A stretch of DNA of 64,000 bases from Cytophagales bacterium (GTDB taxonomy: Bacteria; Bacteroidota; Bacteroidia; Cytophagales; Bernardetiaceae). How positions within the stretch are numbered: position 1 is the stretch's first letter; each line of letters starts with the position of its first letter. The stretch spans positions 84,261 to 148,260 of the forward strand of contig JAAFJX010000009.1 in the NCBI GenBank assembly GCA_013299045.1, written 5' to 3'. The notes beneath the pieces are model-generated. The model was given only the letters and a program-made list of their open reading frames with translations. It was not told the DNA's origin and searched no databases. The translations under genes and the position numbers were made by a program. Positions 1 through 9,296 of this stretch are shown here, piece after piece.

Positions 1-8
1 GGACGACT
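1..8. mobile_element. Right-end remnant of repeat family A
   Basis: The first eight bases (ggacgact) match the outer end of family A, whose complete copies finish in ttttaagggacgacta. The remainder would lie outside the window. With the copy at 4323-4623 it brackets the cassette-like region. It is very short, so the call depends on the other copies. Confidence 0.4.
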
Positions 9-45
9 CTTTAATGGCAAGGAATAGACAAAAAAAAACAGCAGG

Positions 46-172
46 TAACAAGGGGTTTTGTGCAAGTGGGGCTGACGGAAGTTATTGAACATTTGTAATT
101 CTATTTGGCTTTTGTACAAAATTTAGGCTGATGTTTTTCAATTTCCCCACCTGCGCCAAGCCCTGTCCGTTA
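46..172. repeat. attC-like imperfect inverted repeat, unit 1
   Basis: The left arm (46-72, taacaaggggttttgtgcaa then gtggggc) is the imperfect complement of the right arm (145-172, ccccacctgcgccaagccct then gtccgtta). The outer ends are TAAC and GTTA, with about 70 bases between the arms. Related units lie before the DUF4262-like gene and before the GT39-like gene. This layout resembles integron cassette recombination sites, which end in a GTTRRRY core, but here the core reads GTTACCA and is only a partial match. The attC reading is inference; the repeat itself is seen directly. Confidence 0.55.
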
Positions 173-218
173 CCAGTAAGTTTAACGAAACATCTCACTA
201 CAAGAAACGAAAGAACAA

Positions 219-1346
219 ATGACAGAAACAGTAAGCATAATTGGAGCCGGGATTGGAGGGCTAACAACAGCTTTGACACTCAAACAAAAGGGGCTGAATG
301 TAAACATTTTTGAAAGTTCGGCAGAAATAAAACCTGTTGGAGCAGGAATAATTTTGGCAAACAATGCAATGCAAGTATTTCAAAAATTAGGCATTCAAGA
401 CAAAATTGAAAAAGCAGGAAATAAAATTTCCTTTATGAAAATTACTGACGACCAACTTCAACCGCTTTCAGTTGTCAATCTTTCAGAATACGAACAAAAA
501 TACAGAGTTTCAAATATTGCCATTCACAGAGGAGAATTGCAGAAAATATTGGCTAATGAAATTGGATTTGACAACATAAACCTTTCAAAACAACTTTCAA
601 AAATTAAAAAAAATACACTTTACAAATTAACCTTTGAAGATAATTCAATGATTGAAAGTAAAATTGTAATTGGTGCAGACGGTATAAAATCAGTTGTTAG
701 AAATCAATTATTTGAAAAAAGCACATTGCGAAACGCAAATCAAATCTGTTGGAGGGGTATTTGTGAAATAGATTTACCAGAAAAATATCATAACGAACTG
801 AACGAGTCTTGGGGAAAAGGCAAGCGTTTTGGTTTTGTTAAAATTAGCGATAAAAAAGTTTATTGGTATGCTTTGGCAAATTCAAAAAATGTAGAAACAA
901 GCGATATAAATCTAACAGAATTTTTCAGCGAGTTTCATTCCACTATTTTATCTATTATTTCAGCCACTAAAAAAGAACAAATTATAGTAAGCGACATTTT
1001 TGACCTAAAACCAATAAATAAATGGCAAGGCGAAAATGTTTGTTTGATTGGAGATGCAGCTCACGCCACAACACCCAATTTGGGACAAGGTGCCTGTCAA
1101 GCCATTGAAGACGCTTACGTATTAGGCAAATTGCTTGACAGTGGGCTTGAAATACAAAATACATTTGCAGTATATGAAAATTTAAGACGAAAAAAAGCCC
1201 ATACAATTGTAAACACAAGTTGGTCAGTCGGGAAAATGGCACATATAGAAAATAGTTTGGGAGTTTGGTTGCGAAATTTTGCAATGAAAAATATCCCAAA
1301 ATCAGCCAACAAAAAACAAACAGATATGATTTTTAACCTGAACTAA
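219..1346 (+). CDS. FAD-dependent monooxygenase (class A flavoprotein, TetX/UbiH-like)
   Basis: A 375-residue flavoprotein of the aromatic-ring hydroxylase type. The N-terminal Rossmann motif GAGIGG lies at residues 9-14, the DG motif GADGIKSVVR at about 152-161, and the second FAD motif GDAAHATTPNLGQG at 278-291. These define NAD(P)H-dependent hydroxylases of small aromatic or polycyclic substrates; the family includes the tetracycline-inactivating TetX enzymes, but the substrate cannot be read from the sequence. The ATG start gives the Rossmann fold right at the N-terminus. The gene is AT-rich and sits between cassette-like repeats, with the DUF3995-like gene two bases after its stop. Capture by horizontal transfer is likely. 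An antibiotic-modifying role is only a possibility. Confidence 0.85.
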   Translation: MTETVSIIGAGIGGLTTALTLKQKGLNVNIFESSAEIKPVGAGIILANNAMQVFQKLGIQDKIEKAGNKISFMKITDDQLQPLSVVNLSEYEQKYRVSNIAIHRGELQKILANEIGFDNINLSKQLSKIKKNTLYKLTFEDNSMIESKIVIGADGIKSVVRNQLFEKSTLRNANQICWRGICEIDLPEKYHNELNESWGKGKRFGFVKISDKKVYWYALANSKNVETSDINLTEFFSEFHSTILSIISATKKEQIIVSDIFDLKPINKWQGENVCLIGDAAHATTPNLGQGACQAIEDAYVLGKLLDSGLEIQNTFAVYENLRRKKAHTIVNTSWSVGKMAHIENSLGVWLRNFAMKNIPKSANKKQTDMIFNLN

Positions 1347-1347
1347 T

Positions 1348-1776
1348 ATGACAACAGCAATAGCAATTGTATTATTTTTGATTTTCGTGTTCATTTCCTC
1401 TATTCACTTTTATTGGGCATTTGGAGGAAAATGGGGAGGCGATGCTGTATTGCCCACAAAAGATGACAACAATACAAAAGTGTTAAATCCTACCATTTTG
1501 CCAACATTAATTGTTGCATTTGGCTTTTTAGGTTTTGGACTTTTTGTTTTAATAATATCAGGACTTATAGATTTTAATGTACCTCATTGGCTTTCAAAAT
1601 ACGGTCTTTGGATTATAGCAGGTATTTTCATGTTAAGAGCAATCGGAGATTTTAACTATGTTGGTTTTTTTAAGAAAATAAAACAAACGAAATTTGGGAA
1701 AAATGACACGAAGTATTTTTCACCATTATGCTTAGCAATAGGAATACTGGCAGTAATTTTAGAACTAACAAAATAA
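1348..1776 (+). CDS. DUF3995-like small membrane protein
   Basis: A 142-residue, very hydrophobic protein with four predicted membrane helices (about residues 3-23, 50-72, 84-102 and 122-140). The motif HFYWAFGGKWG after helix 1, the VLNP stretch before helix 2 and the RAIGDF(N)YVGFFK segment near residue 100 are what I recognise as the DUF3995 pattern; function is unknown. It starts two bases after the monooxygenase stop, so the two are probably cotranscribed and travel as one unit. No signal for independent expression is seen. Confidence 0.75.
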   Translation: MTTAIAIVLFLIFVFISSIHFYWAFGGKWGGDAVLPTKDDNNTKVLNPTILPTLIVAFGFLGFGLFVLIISGLIDFNVPHWLSKYGLWIIAGIFMLRAIGDFNYVGFFKKIKQTKFGKNDTKYFSPLCLAIGILAVILELTK

Positions 1777-1785
1777 AAACTTATG

Positions 1786-1857
1786 CTGACCGACATTTTG
1801 CAAATGCTGGGTTTCTGTGCTTCCTAATCCCCACCTGCGCCAAGCCCTGTTCGTTAG
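1786..1857. repeat. attC-like repeat, unit 2 (right half only)
   Basis: The segment at 1829-1857 (ccccacctgcgccaagccct then gttcgttag) is nearly identical to the right arm of the unit at 46-172. The preceding 40 bases resemble the spacer of the other units (tgctga, acatttt, cttcctaat). No matching left arm follows the DUF3995-like stop codon, so this copy appears truncated by that gene's 3' end. Confidence 0.5.
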
Positions 1858-1889
1858 TGGCAACCGTAACAAAATACTGTAAAACAACA

Positions 1890-2630
1890 ATGCTAACAGA
1901 CGAAGAACACAACTGTGAAAATCATAAAAAAACGCAACTTGACATTGATAAGTTCGGACTTTCTGTAATCGTTGTTGAAGCAACTGAATATTTGCCTTCA
2001 TTTGCCTACAGTATTGGACTTTGGCAAAAATACAAACACCCAGAATTAATTTGTTTTGGATTAAGCACTAAAACACTACACACAATTATCAATGACACTG
2101 CGAAACTTATAGAAAGTGGGCAGTATATTCAACCGAATGAAACATATGATAATATCTTTGAAAATAGTAAAACAGAATTTTTGAAAGTTGATAATAGAAA
2201 CTTGAGTAACTATTTTGGAACAGGAATAGACTTCTACAATTCAAATTTTCCCGCATTACAAATAGTTTGGACAGATAGGAATAACAAATTTCCTTGGGAA
2301 ACTGATTTTGAAACAGAATTTATTTACAGACAACCTTTGCTTGACAGAAATGCTGAATTTAAGTTTAGAGAAGCGAAAAATTTAGGAATATTTACAACCC
2401 AACAATGGTTAGAACTTAACAAACCTATTTTAAAAGTTATTCACGATAATGACGGAGATTGGCAATTTCTAACAAATGATGAAATTCAAGACAGTATCAA
2501 ACTTGTTGCATTGGAACAAATAGTAAACAAAGACCAAACATTAAACGAAGTTTTTGACCTTGAATATGGCGAAGAAGCGGAAAGAGAATTTCTTGGTGGC
2601 AAATGGACAAGAAACAAGTCTGAGCAATAA
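1890..2630 (+). CDS. DUF4262-like protein
   Basis: A 246-residue soluble protein starting at ATG 1890 (MLTDEEHNC). An open frame extends upstream to 1728, but it runs through the cassette-like repeat and the end of the previous gene, so the later start is preferred. The first half (residues about 10-130, with FGLSVIVVEATEYLPSFAYS, IGLW, HPELICFGL) fits the DUF4262 pattern, a family of unknown function found in scattered accessory loci. The second half is rich in Trp and acidic residues and may be a second related domain. It is a single-gene unit between two repeats and AT-rich, as expected for a mobile cassette. Confidence 0.7.
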   Translation: MLTDEEHNCENHKKTQLDIDKFGLSVIVVEATEYLPSFAYSIGLWQKYKHPELICFGLSTKTLHTIINDTAKLIESGQYIQPNETYDNIFENSKTEFLKVDNRNLSNYFGTGIDFYNSNFPALQIVWTDRNNKFPWETDFETEFIYRQPLLDRNAEFKFREAKNLGIFTTQQWLELNKPILKVIHDNDGDWQFLTNDEIQDSIKLVALEQIVNKDQTLNEVFDLEYGEEAEREFLGGKWTRNKSEQ

Positions 2631-2642
2631 AACGGATGCCAC

Positions 2643-2767
2643 TAACATGGGCTTGGTGCAAGTGGGGCAGAATTGCTAAGTTCAACATTTGGAATTCTAT
2701 TGTATATTTGTGCTGATATGAACATTTGTACTTCTAATCCCCAACATCGCCAAGCCCAAAACCGTTA
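2643..2767. repeat. attC-like imperfect inverted repeat, unit 3
   Basis: The left arm at 2643-2669 (taacatgggcttggtgcaag then tggggc) pairs imperfectly with the right arm at 2739-2767 (ccccaacatcgccaagccca then aaaccgtta). The spacer shares words with unit 1 (aacattt, gaattcta, tttgtgctgat). The outer TAAC/GTTA ends and arm length match unit 1, so the same repeat class separates consecutive genes. Confidence 0.55.
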
Positions 2768-2794
2768 GCAGGAATTTTGACACCCCCACAATTT

Positions 2795-4318
2795 ATGACA
2801 CGAAAGCGTTTAATACTATTAGGTTTTATTGCATTAAAATTCTTACTGCAATTTTTACTGTTAAGTAGTGAGTATGACCTGCAAAGGGACGAATATTTGC
2901 ATCTTGACCAGGCAAATCATTTGGCTTGGGGCTATCTTTCCGTCCCCCCTTTTACTTCTTGGACATCATACATTATTCAATTACTCGGCAATTCAATTTT
3001 TTGGATTAAATTCTTTCCTGCCTTATATGGTGCTTTGACAATTTATGTAGTTTGGAAAGCAATAGAAGAATTAGGAGGAAACTCATTTGCGTTGATTTTA
3101 GGTGCAACCTGTGTTTTATTTTCTGCACTTTTGCGACTCAATACTTTGTACCAACCCAATTCCTTTGACGTATTGAGTTGGACAGTTTTATACTTTATAC
3201 TGCTAAAATTTATCAAAACCGATAATTTAAAATGGTTGTATATCGGAGCGACAGTATTTGCAATTGGCTTTTTGAATAAGTATAATATTGCTTTTTTATT
3301 AATTGGACTTTTGCCAGCATTTTTAATTACAGAGCATCGGAAAATATTTTTAAAGCCAAGTCTGTATTTTGCAATTGTATTGGGCGTATTTCTTATGTTG
3401 CCTAATTTGGTTTGGCAATACAAAAACAATTTTCCAGTCTTTCACCACTTAAAAGAGTTAGCAGAAACTCAATTAGTGAATGTGAATAGATTAGACTTTT
3501 TGAAGAATCAATTGCTCTTTTTCATAGGCTCATTCATAGTAATCTTTTCATCATTTTATGCTTTGCTATTTTATAAGCCTTTCAGTAAGTATAGAATTTT
3601 CTTTTACGCTATCCTATTTACTTTAATAGCCTTTATTTACTTTAAGGCAAAAGACTATTATGCTATTGGTATCTACCCAATTTACATTGCCTTTGGCTCT
3701 GTTTATCTGTCAGAAATTTTAAAAGACGGTTGGAAAAAATATTTACAACCAGTTGCCATTGCTGTGCCTTTACTTTTATTTATTCCAATTTTTAATGTTG
3801 CATTTCCCAATAAAAGCCCTGAATACATAATTCAGCATTCAGAAAACTACAAAAAATTGGGTATGCTTCGTTGGGAAGATGGTAAAGATCATTTATTACC
3901 ACAGGATTTTGCAGATATGCTTGGCTGGAAAGAATTAGCCTTGAAAGTGGATAGTATTTATTTGAACTTACCCAACAAAAATAATACACTGATACTTTGT
4001 GATAATTATGGACAGGCAGGGGCTATTAATTACTACACAAAACAAAAATTAAATGCAGTTTCGTTTAATGCAGACTATATTAATTGGTTTGACTTATCAA
4101 GAGAATTGGTAAACTTAATTAGAGTAAAAGAAGCCGATGAAGTAAATGCAGAATTGCAAGAAACATCACCATTCTTTCAAAATTCAATTCTTGCTGACTC
4201 AATAACCAATCAATATGCAAGAGAATATGGTACAGCAATATTTGCTTTTATAGGTGCGAAGATTGACATCAGAGAAAGAATTAGAGATGAAATTGACGAA
4301 AAGAAAAACTACCGCTAA
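2795..4318 (+). CDS. Glycosyltransferase family 39-like membrane protein (ArnT/PMT type)
   Basis: A 507-residue integral membrane protein. ATG 2795 is preferred to a TTG eighteen bases upstream, because it directly precedes the basic MTRKR segment and first membrane helix. About ten hydrophobic segments follow, to residue 330. The first external loop carries the paired acidic motif YDLQRDEYLHLDQ (about 27-39), the conserved catalytic region of GT-C enzymes that use polyprenyl-phosphate sugars. The C-terminal ~150 residues are soluble and likely periplasmic. A role in glycosylating a lipid or surface polymer is inferred; donor and acceptor are unknown. It is the last gene of the cassette-like block, with a family A element five bases after the stop. 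Confidence 0.75.
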   Translation: MTRKRLILLGFIALKFLLQFLLLSSEYDLQRDEYLHLDQANHLAWGYLSVPPFTSWTSYIIQLLGNSIFWIKFFPALYGALTIYVVWKAIEELGGNSFALILGATCVLFSALLRLNTLYQPNSFDVLSWTVLYFILLKFIKTDNLKWLYIGATVFAIGFLNKYNIAFLLIGLLPAFLITEHRKIFLKPSLYFAIVLGVFLMLPNLVWQYKNNFPVFHHLKELAETQLVNVNRLDFLKNQLLFFIGSFIVIFSSFYALLFYKPFSKYRIFFYAILFTLIAFIYFKAKDYYAIGIYPIYIAFGSVYLSEILKDGWKKYLQPVAIAVPLLLFIPIFNVAFPNKSPEYIIQHSENYKKLGMLRWEDGKDHLLPQDFADMLGWKELALKVDSIYLNLPNKNNTLILCDNYGQAGAINYYTKQKLNAVSFNADYINWFDLSRELVNLIRVKEADEVNAELQETSPFFQNSILADSITNQYAREYGTAIFAFIGAKIDIRERIRDEIDEKKNYR

Positions 4319-4321
4319 CAT
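4314..4321. repeat. Possible left-arm stub of a fourth attC-like unit
   Basis: The bases gctaacat overlap the stop codon of the preceding gene and match the start of the left arm of unit 3 (ctaacatggg). They are cut off two bases before family A begins. This suggests the cassette-like array was interrupted here by the mobile repeat, but eight bases are weak evidence. Confidence 0.3.
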
Positions 4322-4322
4322 T

Positions 4323-4623
4323 TAGCCTTCCCTCAAAATATATCTAACATATTTACTGCCAGAAAATCAAACAAGCACTTCATGTTCAAAATAGCTTAGT
4401 TTTTAGCCTATTTTGTCCAATAACTGGCAAAATCTCAAGGGCTTTTTACGTCCTGCACTGCCTCGCATCAGACAAAAGCGAATGGCTCAAAGGTCAGAGG
4501 GTGAGATGTTCTGTGCAATTATGTTTTGCAAGAGAGTGAATCAAAGAAAAAGCCATTCGCTGGTTTAAATAAAAAAAGTTCTTTTTCACCTAAACCAGCA
4601 AATAGACTTTTAAGGAACAACTA
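4323..4623. mobile_element. Family A non-autonomous mobile repeat (301 bp)
   Basis: The left end (tagccttccctcaaaatata then tctaa) and right end (cttttaaggaacaacta) are degenerate versions of the family A termini. The interior shares long stretches with the copies at 12888 and 36873, including gcctcgcatcagacaaaagc followed by gaatggctcaaa. No coding sequence is supported. The final cta is also the complement of the carB stop codon (TAG), so the element ends exactly inside that codon. Confidence 0.8.
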
Positions 4624-7437
4624 CTTACTCAAATACACGTTGCGCTCGTTGTAAATACTGACAAAAAACTCGTCCTGTAAAGTATCTATGAAATAAATAG
4701 CTTCGCCTGTGGATTTCATTTCGGGGCCTAGCTCTTTGTTTACATCGGGGAACTTTTCAAATGAAAACACAGGTATTTTGATGGCATAGCCTTTTTTGAT
4801 AGGGTTAAACTGAAAGTCCCTCAGTTTATTTACACCCAGCATCAGCTTGGTAGCATAGTTGATGTAAGGCTCTTGATAGGCTTTGCATATAAATGGCACC
4901 GTGCGCGACGCACGCGGATTGGCTTCTATGACATAAACAATCCCATTTTTGATGGCAAACTGTACATTGAGAACTCCTACCGTACCTAAAGCAACAGCTA
5001 TTCTTTTTGTATAATTCTCTATCGTTGCAATAATTTCTGCACTGAGGCTAAAAGGCGGCAAAACCGCATAAGAGTCGCCAGAGTGTATGCCGGCTGGTTC
5101 TATGTGTTGCATAACACCAATCACATAAGATTCTTCGCCGTCCGAAATGGCATCTGCTTCGGCCTCAATAGCATCTGCCAAGAACTCATCAATGAGAACA
5201 GAAATATCATTGCCCATATCGCGGAAAATATCTACCACGTGCTCTTCAAGTTGTTCCTCATTAATAACAATTTTCATGCGCTGCCCACCCAAAACATACG
5301 AAGGACGCACCAAAAGTGGAAATTTGAGGTCTTTGGCCACTTCAATAGCATCTTCAGCATTTCTTACTGAGCAGTAACGCGGATAAGGAATGTTACTTTC
5401 TTTGAGCAAGTCCGAAAAGCGGCCTCGGTCTTCGGCCAAGTCTAAGCTGTTATAGCTTGTCCCAAATATTTTAATGCCGTAGCGGTGCAACTTTTCGGCC
5501 AGTTTAAGAGCCGTCTGACCACCCAACTGCACAATCACGCCGTCAGGTTTTTCATGCTGAATAATGTCGTAGATGTGTTCCCAAAAAACTGGTTCAAAAT
5601 AGAGTTTGTCTGCAATATCAAAGTCTGTAGAAACTGTTTCAGGGTTACAATTTATCATAATTGTTTCATAGCCGGCTTCTTTAGCAGCCAAAATACCATG
5701 CACGCAGGAGTAGTCAAACTCTATGCCCTGACCAATGCGATTAGGCCCAGAGCCAAGTACAATCACTTTGGGCCTGCTGGAGCGCACCGATTCATTTTCG
5801 TATTCAAACGTGGAATAGTAATAAGGAGTTTGGGCTTCAAATTCAGCCGCGCAAGTATCCACGAGCTTGTAAACACGCTTGATGTTCATATCGGCGCGCT
5901 TGCTATATACTTCACTTTCTAAGCAGCGAAGCAAATGCGCTATTTGACGGTCGCAGTAGCCTTTTTGCTTGGCTTCAAGTAACAAGCCTTGCGGAATATT
6001 ATTGATGCTATACTTCTCTATATCTTTTTCCAGATAAACAAGTTCTTCTATTTGATGCAGAAACCACTTGTCTATCATGGTAAGCTCTTGTATGCGCTTG
6101 AACGTAATGCCCAATTTGAAGGCATCGTAAATTCTAAAAAGCCTATCCCAACTCGGCACTTGCAAACGCTTCCAAATCTCTTGCTGGTCGGTCATTTCTT
6201 TGCCATCTGCCCCCAAGCCATTTCGGCGAATTTCTAAAGACTGACAGGCTTTCTGGAGCGCTTCTTGAAAATTACGGCCTATGCCCATGACTTCGCCTAC
6301 GGATTTCATCTGAAAGCCCAATCTTGCATCTGCCCCCTTAAATTTGTCAAAGTTCCAACGCGGAATTTTGACGATGACATAGTCTAAAGTAGGCTCAAAA
6401 AAAGCTGAAGTAGAACCTGTAATCGCATTTTTTAGTTCATCAAGATTGTAACCAATGGCCAACTTAGCGGCTATTTTGGCAATAGGGTAGCCAGTGGCTT
6501 TAGAGGCTAGCGCCGAAGAACGAGACACACGTGGATTGATTTCTATGGCAATAATGTCGTCATTGATAGGATTGGTGGCAAACTGCACATTGCAGCCACC
6601 CGCAAACTGCCCAATGGAGTTCATCATTTTGATAGCCAAATCGCGCATTTTTTGATAAACGGTGTCTGGCAGAGTCATGGCTGGCGCTACCGTAATGGAG
6701 TCGCCTGTATGTATGCCCATAGGGTCAAAATTTTCTATGGAGCAGATAATGATGACGTTGCCAGCATTGTCGCGCAGAAGCTCAAGTTCATATTCCTTCC
6801 AGCCCAAAACACTCTGTTCAATCAAAACTTCGCGTATGGGCGAGGCTTTGAGGCCGCGTGCGAGTGCTGCATCATAGTCCTCTGGCTTCATAACCACTGC
6901 GCCGCCTGTGCCGCCCAGCGTAAAAGAAGGACGTATAACAAGCGGAAAACCAATTTCTTGAGCAATTTTTTTGCCTTGCAACAAAGAGGTAGCAGTAATG
7001 CCATGACAAACGCCTACGCCAATTTCTTGCATTCGGTTACGGAAAAGTTCGCGGTTTTCGGTAGTGTTGATGGCATCTAAGTCCACACCAATAATTTGAG
7101 TGCCATATTTTTCCCAAAGCCCCACTTTGTCGCATTCTATGGCTAAGTTAAGTGCTGTTTGGCCACCCATAGTTGGTAGAACTGCATCTGGACGGTGTTT
7201 TTCTAGTATCGAGGCGATAGACTCTTTGGTGAGCGGTTTCAGATAAATGTGGTCGGCATTGAGGGGGTCGGTCATAATGGTGGCGGGGTTAGAGTTGATA
7301 AGAATCACCTCAATTCCCTCCTCGCGCAACGAACGCGCCGCCTGAGAACCTGAATAATCAAACTCGCAAGCCTGACCAATAACAATAGGCCCGCTGCCTA
7401 TAATGAGTACCGATTTTATATCTGAACGTTTGGGCAT
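4621..7437 (-). CDS. carB: Carbamoyl-phosphate synthase large subunit
   Basis: CarB makes carbamoyl phosphate from ammonia (delivered by CarA), bicarbonate and two ATP, feeding pyrimidine and arginine synthesis. The 938-residue protein has the paired synthetase halves: residues about 1-400 ([28 protein letters not shown]), a linking domain to about 550, and a second half with [28 protein letters not shown] and [12 protein letters not shown]. It stops just after [11 protein letters not shown], so the roughly 130-residue C-terminal MGS-like regulatory domain of the long (about 1070-residue) enzymes is absent. A short form is, from memory, common in this phylum. carA is not in the window. The TAG stop coincides with the end of a family A element. 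A good promoter match lies upstream. Confidence 0.96.
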   Translation of the reverse strand: MPKRSDIKSVLIIGSGPIVIGQACEFDYSGSQAARSLREEGIEVILINSNPATIMTDPLNADHIYLKPLTKESIASILEKHRPDAVLPTMGGQTALNLAIECDKVGLWEKYGTQIIGVDLDAINTTENRELFRNRMQEIGVGVCHGITATSLLQGKKIAQEIGFPLVIRPSFTLGGTGGAVVMKPEDYDAALARGLKASPIREVLIEQSVLGWKEYELELLRDNAGNVIIICSIENFDPMGIHTGDSITVAPAMTLPDTVYQKMRDLAIKMMNSIGQFAGGCNVQFATNPINDDIIAIEINPRVSRSSALASKATGYPIAKIAAKLAIGYNLDELKNAITGSTSAFFEPTLDYVIVKIPRWNFDKFKGADARLGFQMKSVGEVMGIGRNFQEALQKACQSLEIRRNGLGADGKEMTDQQEIWKRLQVPSWDRLFRIYDAFKLGITFKRIQELTMIDKWFLHQIEELVYLEKDIEKYSINNIPQGLLLEAKQKGYCDRQIAHLLRCLESEVYSKRADMNIKRVYKLVDTCAAEFEAQTPYYYSTFEYENESVRSSRPKVIVLGSGPNRIGQGIEFDYSCVHGILAAKEAGYETIMINCNPETVSTDFDIADKLYFEPVFWEHIYDIIQHEKPDGVIVQLGGQTALKLAEKLHRYGIKIFGTSYNSLDLAEDRGRFSDLLKESNIPYPRYCSVRNAEDAIEVAKDLKFPLLVRPSYVLGGQRMKIVINEEQLEEHVVDIFRDMGNDISVLIDEFLADAIEAEADAISDGEESYVIGVMQHIEPAGIHSGDSYAVLPPFSLSAEIIATIENYTKRIAVALGTVGVLNVQFAIKNGIVYVIEANPRASRTVPFICKAYQEPYINYATKLMLGVNKLRDFQFNPIKKGYAIKIPVFSFEKFPDVNKELGPEMKSTGEAIYFIDTLQDEFFVSIYNERNVYLSK

Positions 7438-7462
7438 AGTAACGGAAAGTCAAAATATGCCG

Positions 7463-7495
7463 CAAATGTAGTATTTTTTTGAGCAGTTTTACAAA
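7463..7495 (-). promoter_or_regulatory. Bacteroidota-type promoter of carB
   Basis: On the minus strand, TTTG (7492-7495) is followed after 21 bases by TACATTTG (7463-7470). This fits the -33/-7 pattern TTTG-N19-21-TAnnTTTG of the primary sigma factor in this phylum. The -7 box is 25 bases upstream of the carB ATG. Confidence 0.65.
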
Positions 7496-7630
7496 AAAAA
7501 ATAATTCTTAGCAGCCCTTTTTCAACAAAAGTCAAAACAAAAAAGATAAAACTATTCTTAAAGAGCTACCGCGTTCCCCTTAGTAGTAAATAGGAAGCGT
7601 TATAGTCGTTCGCAAAGCAAGAACAGGATT

Positions 7631-8233
7631 TTATAGCACTTCGGGGTAGTTTTGCGGCTTTACTGTCGTACGTATATTACCCAAATTGTGGGAGTAATGC
7701 ACGTCAAGACTGAGCCAATAGCCTTTTGCAAGGTGCTGGTTAAACCCTAAGCCCACAAGAAAACTCAAATCGCGTTTTTTGTAGTTAGGCGTATTGTATA
7801 ATCGATACATTAGCTTGTTATTTCTGTCATAGTACAAAAGGGAATTCATCAAGGAAGCAAATTTGAGTCCACCAAACATTCTGGCGCGTGTGCCGCGATT
7901 CCCTAAGTAAAAATTGGCATAAAGAGGGAGAGTCCAATAGTTCATCTGTCGCCTTTTGAGGTGTAGTTTGCACCTCGGCTTGTATGGCATATCTCTGCGG
8001 TTAGTCCTAGTTTTCTAGAAAAATTATGATTAAAAACAAAACCAAATGTAAGTCCTGTTCGTGTTTTATACTCATACATATCTGCATTGCGGCCTGTCAT
8101 GGTCGAGAAATTTGGCCCACACGTCATGCCTAAGCCAAGCGCAAATTCTTCTTGCGCATACGTCTTAAGGCCAGGAAAACAGGCTAATAAGCAGAAAAAG
8201 AGCAGTCTTTTGAAAAAATTGCATTCTTTTCAT
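7631..8233 (-). pseudogene. Frameshifted PorT-like outer-membrane beta-barrel gene
   Basis: Three reading-frame pieces in order make one decayed copy of the neighbouring porin gene. The first (ATG at 8231-8233) encodes a signal-peptide start, MKRMQFFQKTALFLLISLFS. The frame then shifts to AQEEFALGLGMTCGPNFSTM, which matches AQEKNTLSVGVTLGPNF of the intact gene. A second shift near 7980 leads to a piece with LPLYANFY, FLVGLGFNQ and GYWLSLDVHYSHN, which matches LAVPLYVNWF, FLIGAGWHK and GYWLILDGRLSYN. At least two frameshifts make a working product unlikely. It lies tandem to, and downstream of, the intact copy, which suggests duplication then decay. A sequencing error cannot be excluded, but two shifts in one gene argue against it. 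Confidence 0.75.
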
Positions 8234-8326
8234 AGCAAAGCAAGATTTAGAAAGGAGAACCAAAACATTTCTAATTCTCCTTTTGCCAAAATAGGTTTTA
8301 TTTTTTTTACAACCAATCTTACGGAT

Positions 8327-9010
8327 TTATTTAGGTAAGTTTAAAGGCAGAGTAAGTGCTGCTCGCAAACCTAAAATAGGATTTCTGATATTTGCGGGGT
8401 TGGTTCCAGGAATATTTGCTTTAAGTATTGTGTTCATGTTATAAGACAAGCGCCCATCAAGAATGAGCCAGTAGCCTTCACCAATGCGTTTGTGCCAGCC
8501 TGCTCCTATTAGAAAACTACCGTCAGTAGCATTGTAGGCATTTTTTGCATCTATTTCGCCAATAATCTTACCGTCGCTCTTTGTAACGAGTTTAGCATTC
8601 AGCAACAGGCCTAAGTCCACACCGAAAAAGAATTTAGGACGAGACTCCGTGCCCCCTCCAAACCAGTTTACATAAAGCGGAACAGCCAAATAATTCAGTC
8701 TTGCGCTGGTCTGCATATTAACGCCAGCGTTTTGATTGTTATAAGCCGTGCCCCGATTGGCGTAGTTAAACTCTGCAGTTACGCCTATTTTGTTGCTCAC
8801 GCTGTAGTTCAATAAAAAGCCGCCTGCAATCCCCAAACGTGGATTATAAGTTGTTCCACTGCCGTTTTCGCCAGTAAAAATCATAAAATTAGGACCCAGA
8901 GTAACACCTACAGAAAGTGTATTTTTCTCCTGCGCCCAAGTAGGCATAGAACAGAATAGGCTCAGCATAAATGCAAAACAGCAATAGACCATTTGAGAAG
9001 TGCTTTTCAT
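8327..9010 (-). CDS. PorT-like outer-membrane beta-barrel protein
   Basis: A 227-residue protein with a signal peptide (residues 1-26, ending PTWAQ) followed by alternating amphipathic strands with Gly/Tyr-rich turns, as in the outer-membrane beta-barrel family related to PorT. Recognisable features are LGPNFMIFTGENG near the start, the FFFGVDLGLLLNA strand and the C-terminal LGLRAALTLPL strand. The role is unknown; such proteins are small channels or assembly factors in the outer membrane. A broken paralogue lies 93 bases downstream on the same strand. A -7 box TAGCTTTG lies 46 bases before the start. The family call is firm, the exact subfamily is not. Confidence 0.75.
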   Translation of the reverse strand: MKSTSQMVYCCFAFMLSLFCSMPTWAQEKNTLSVGVTLGPNFMIFTGENGSGTTYNPRLGIAGGFLLNYSVSNKIGVTAEFNYANRGTAYNNQNAGVNMQTSARLNYLAVPLYVNWFGGGTESRPKFFFGVDLGLLLNAKLVTKSDGKIIGEIDAKNAYNATDGSFLIGAGWHKRIGEGYWLILDGRLSYNMNTILKANIPGTNPANIRNPILGLRAALTLPLNLPK

Positions 9011-9056
9011 AATTTTAGATAGGTTTAATAAATAAAGAGTGAACGCTAATCAAGCA

Positions 9057-9064
9057 CAAAGCTA
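9057..9064 (-). promoter_or_regulatory. Candidate -7 box for the PorT-like gene
   Basis: The octamer TAGCTTTG on the minus strand fits TAnnTTTG and lies 46 bases upstream of the ATG. No convincing TTTG was found 19-21 bases further upstream. Confidence 0.35.
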
Positions 9065-9249
9065 AACGTTGTTAAGGATTTAACCGCACCTGCCGCAAGA
9101 TTTTTTTTGAGAAGAAGTATTCATTCAAACCTATAAAATCATACGACTTTGTAGCACCCTATCTTTTTTAGAGCACATTTGAGCAGAAACTTTGGCTTGT
9201 AAATGTAAAAAACCTTTGCGGTATATTTTTTTGTTTGGACTAGATACGC

Positions 9250-9257
9250 TACCTTTG
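9250..9257 (+). promoter_or_regulatory. Candidate -7 box for atpG
   Basis: TACCTTTG matches TAnnTTTG exactly and sits 39 bases before the atpG start. A TTTG occurs 16 bases upstream (9230-9233), closer than the usual 19-21, so the -33 element is doubtful. Confidence 0.4.
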
Positions 9258-9296
9258 CGGCATCATTACAAAACCTACGTTTTTAGCGTCTGAACA

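Noticed and set aside
1728..1889. N-terminal extension of the DUF4262-like gene
   Set aside because: The extension is a translation of the DUF3995-like gene end and the attC-like repeat, so ATG 1890 is used.
5083..7080. Several plus-strand open frames opposite carB
   Set aside because: Mirror frames of a strongly conserved gene; none has its own promoter or motif.
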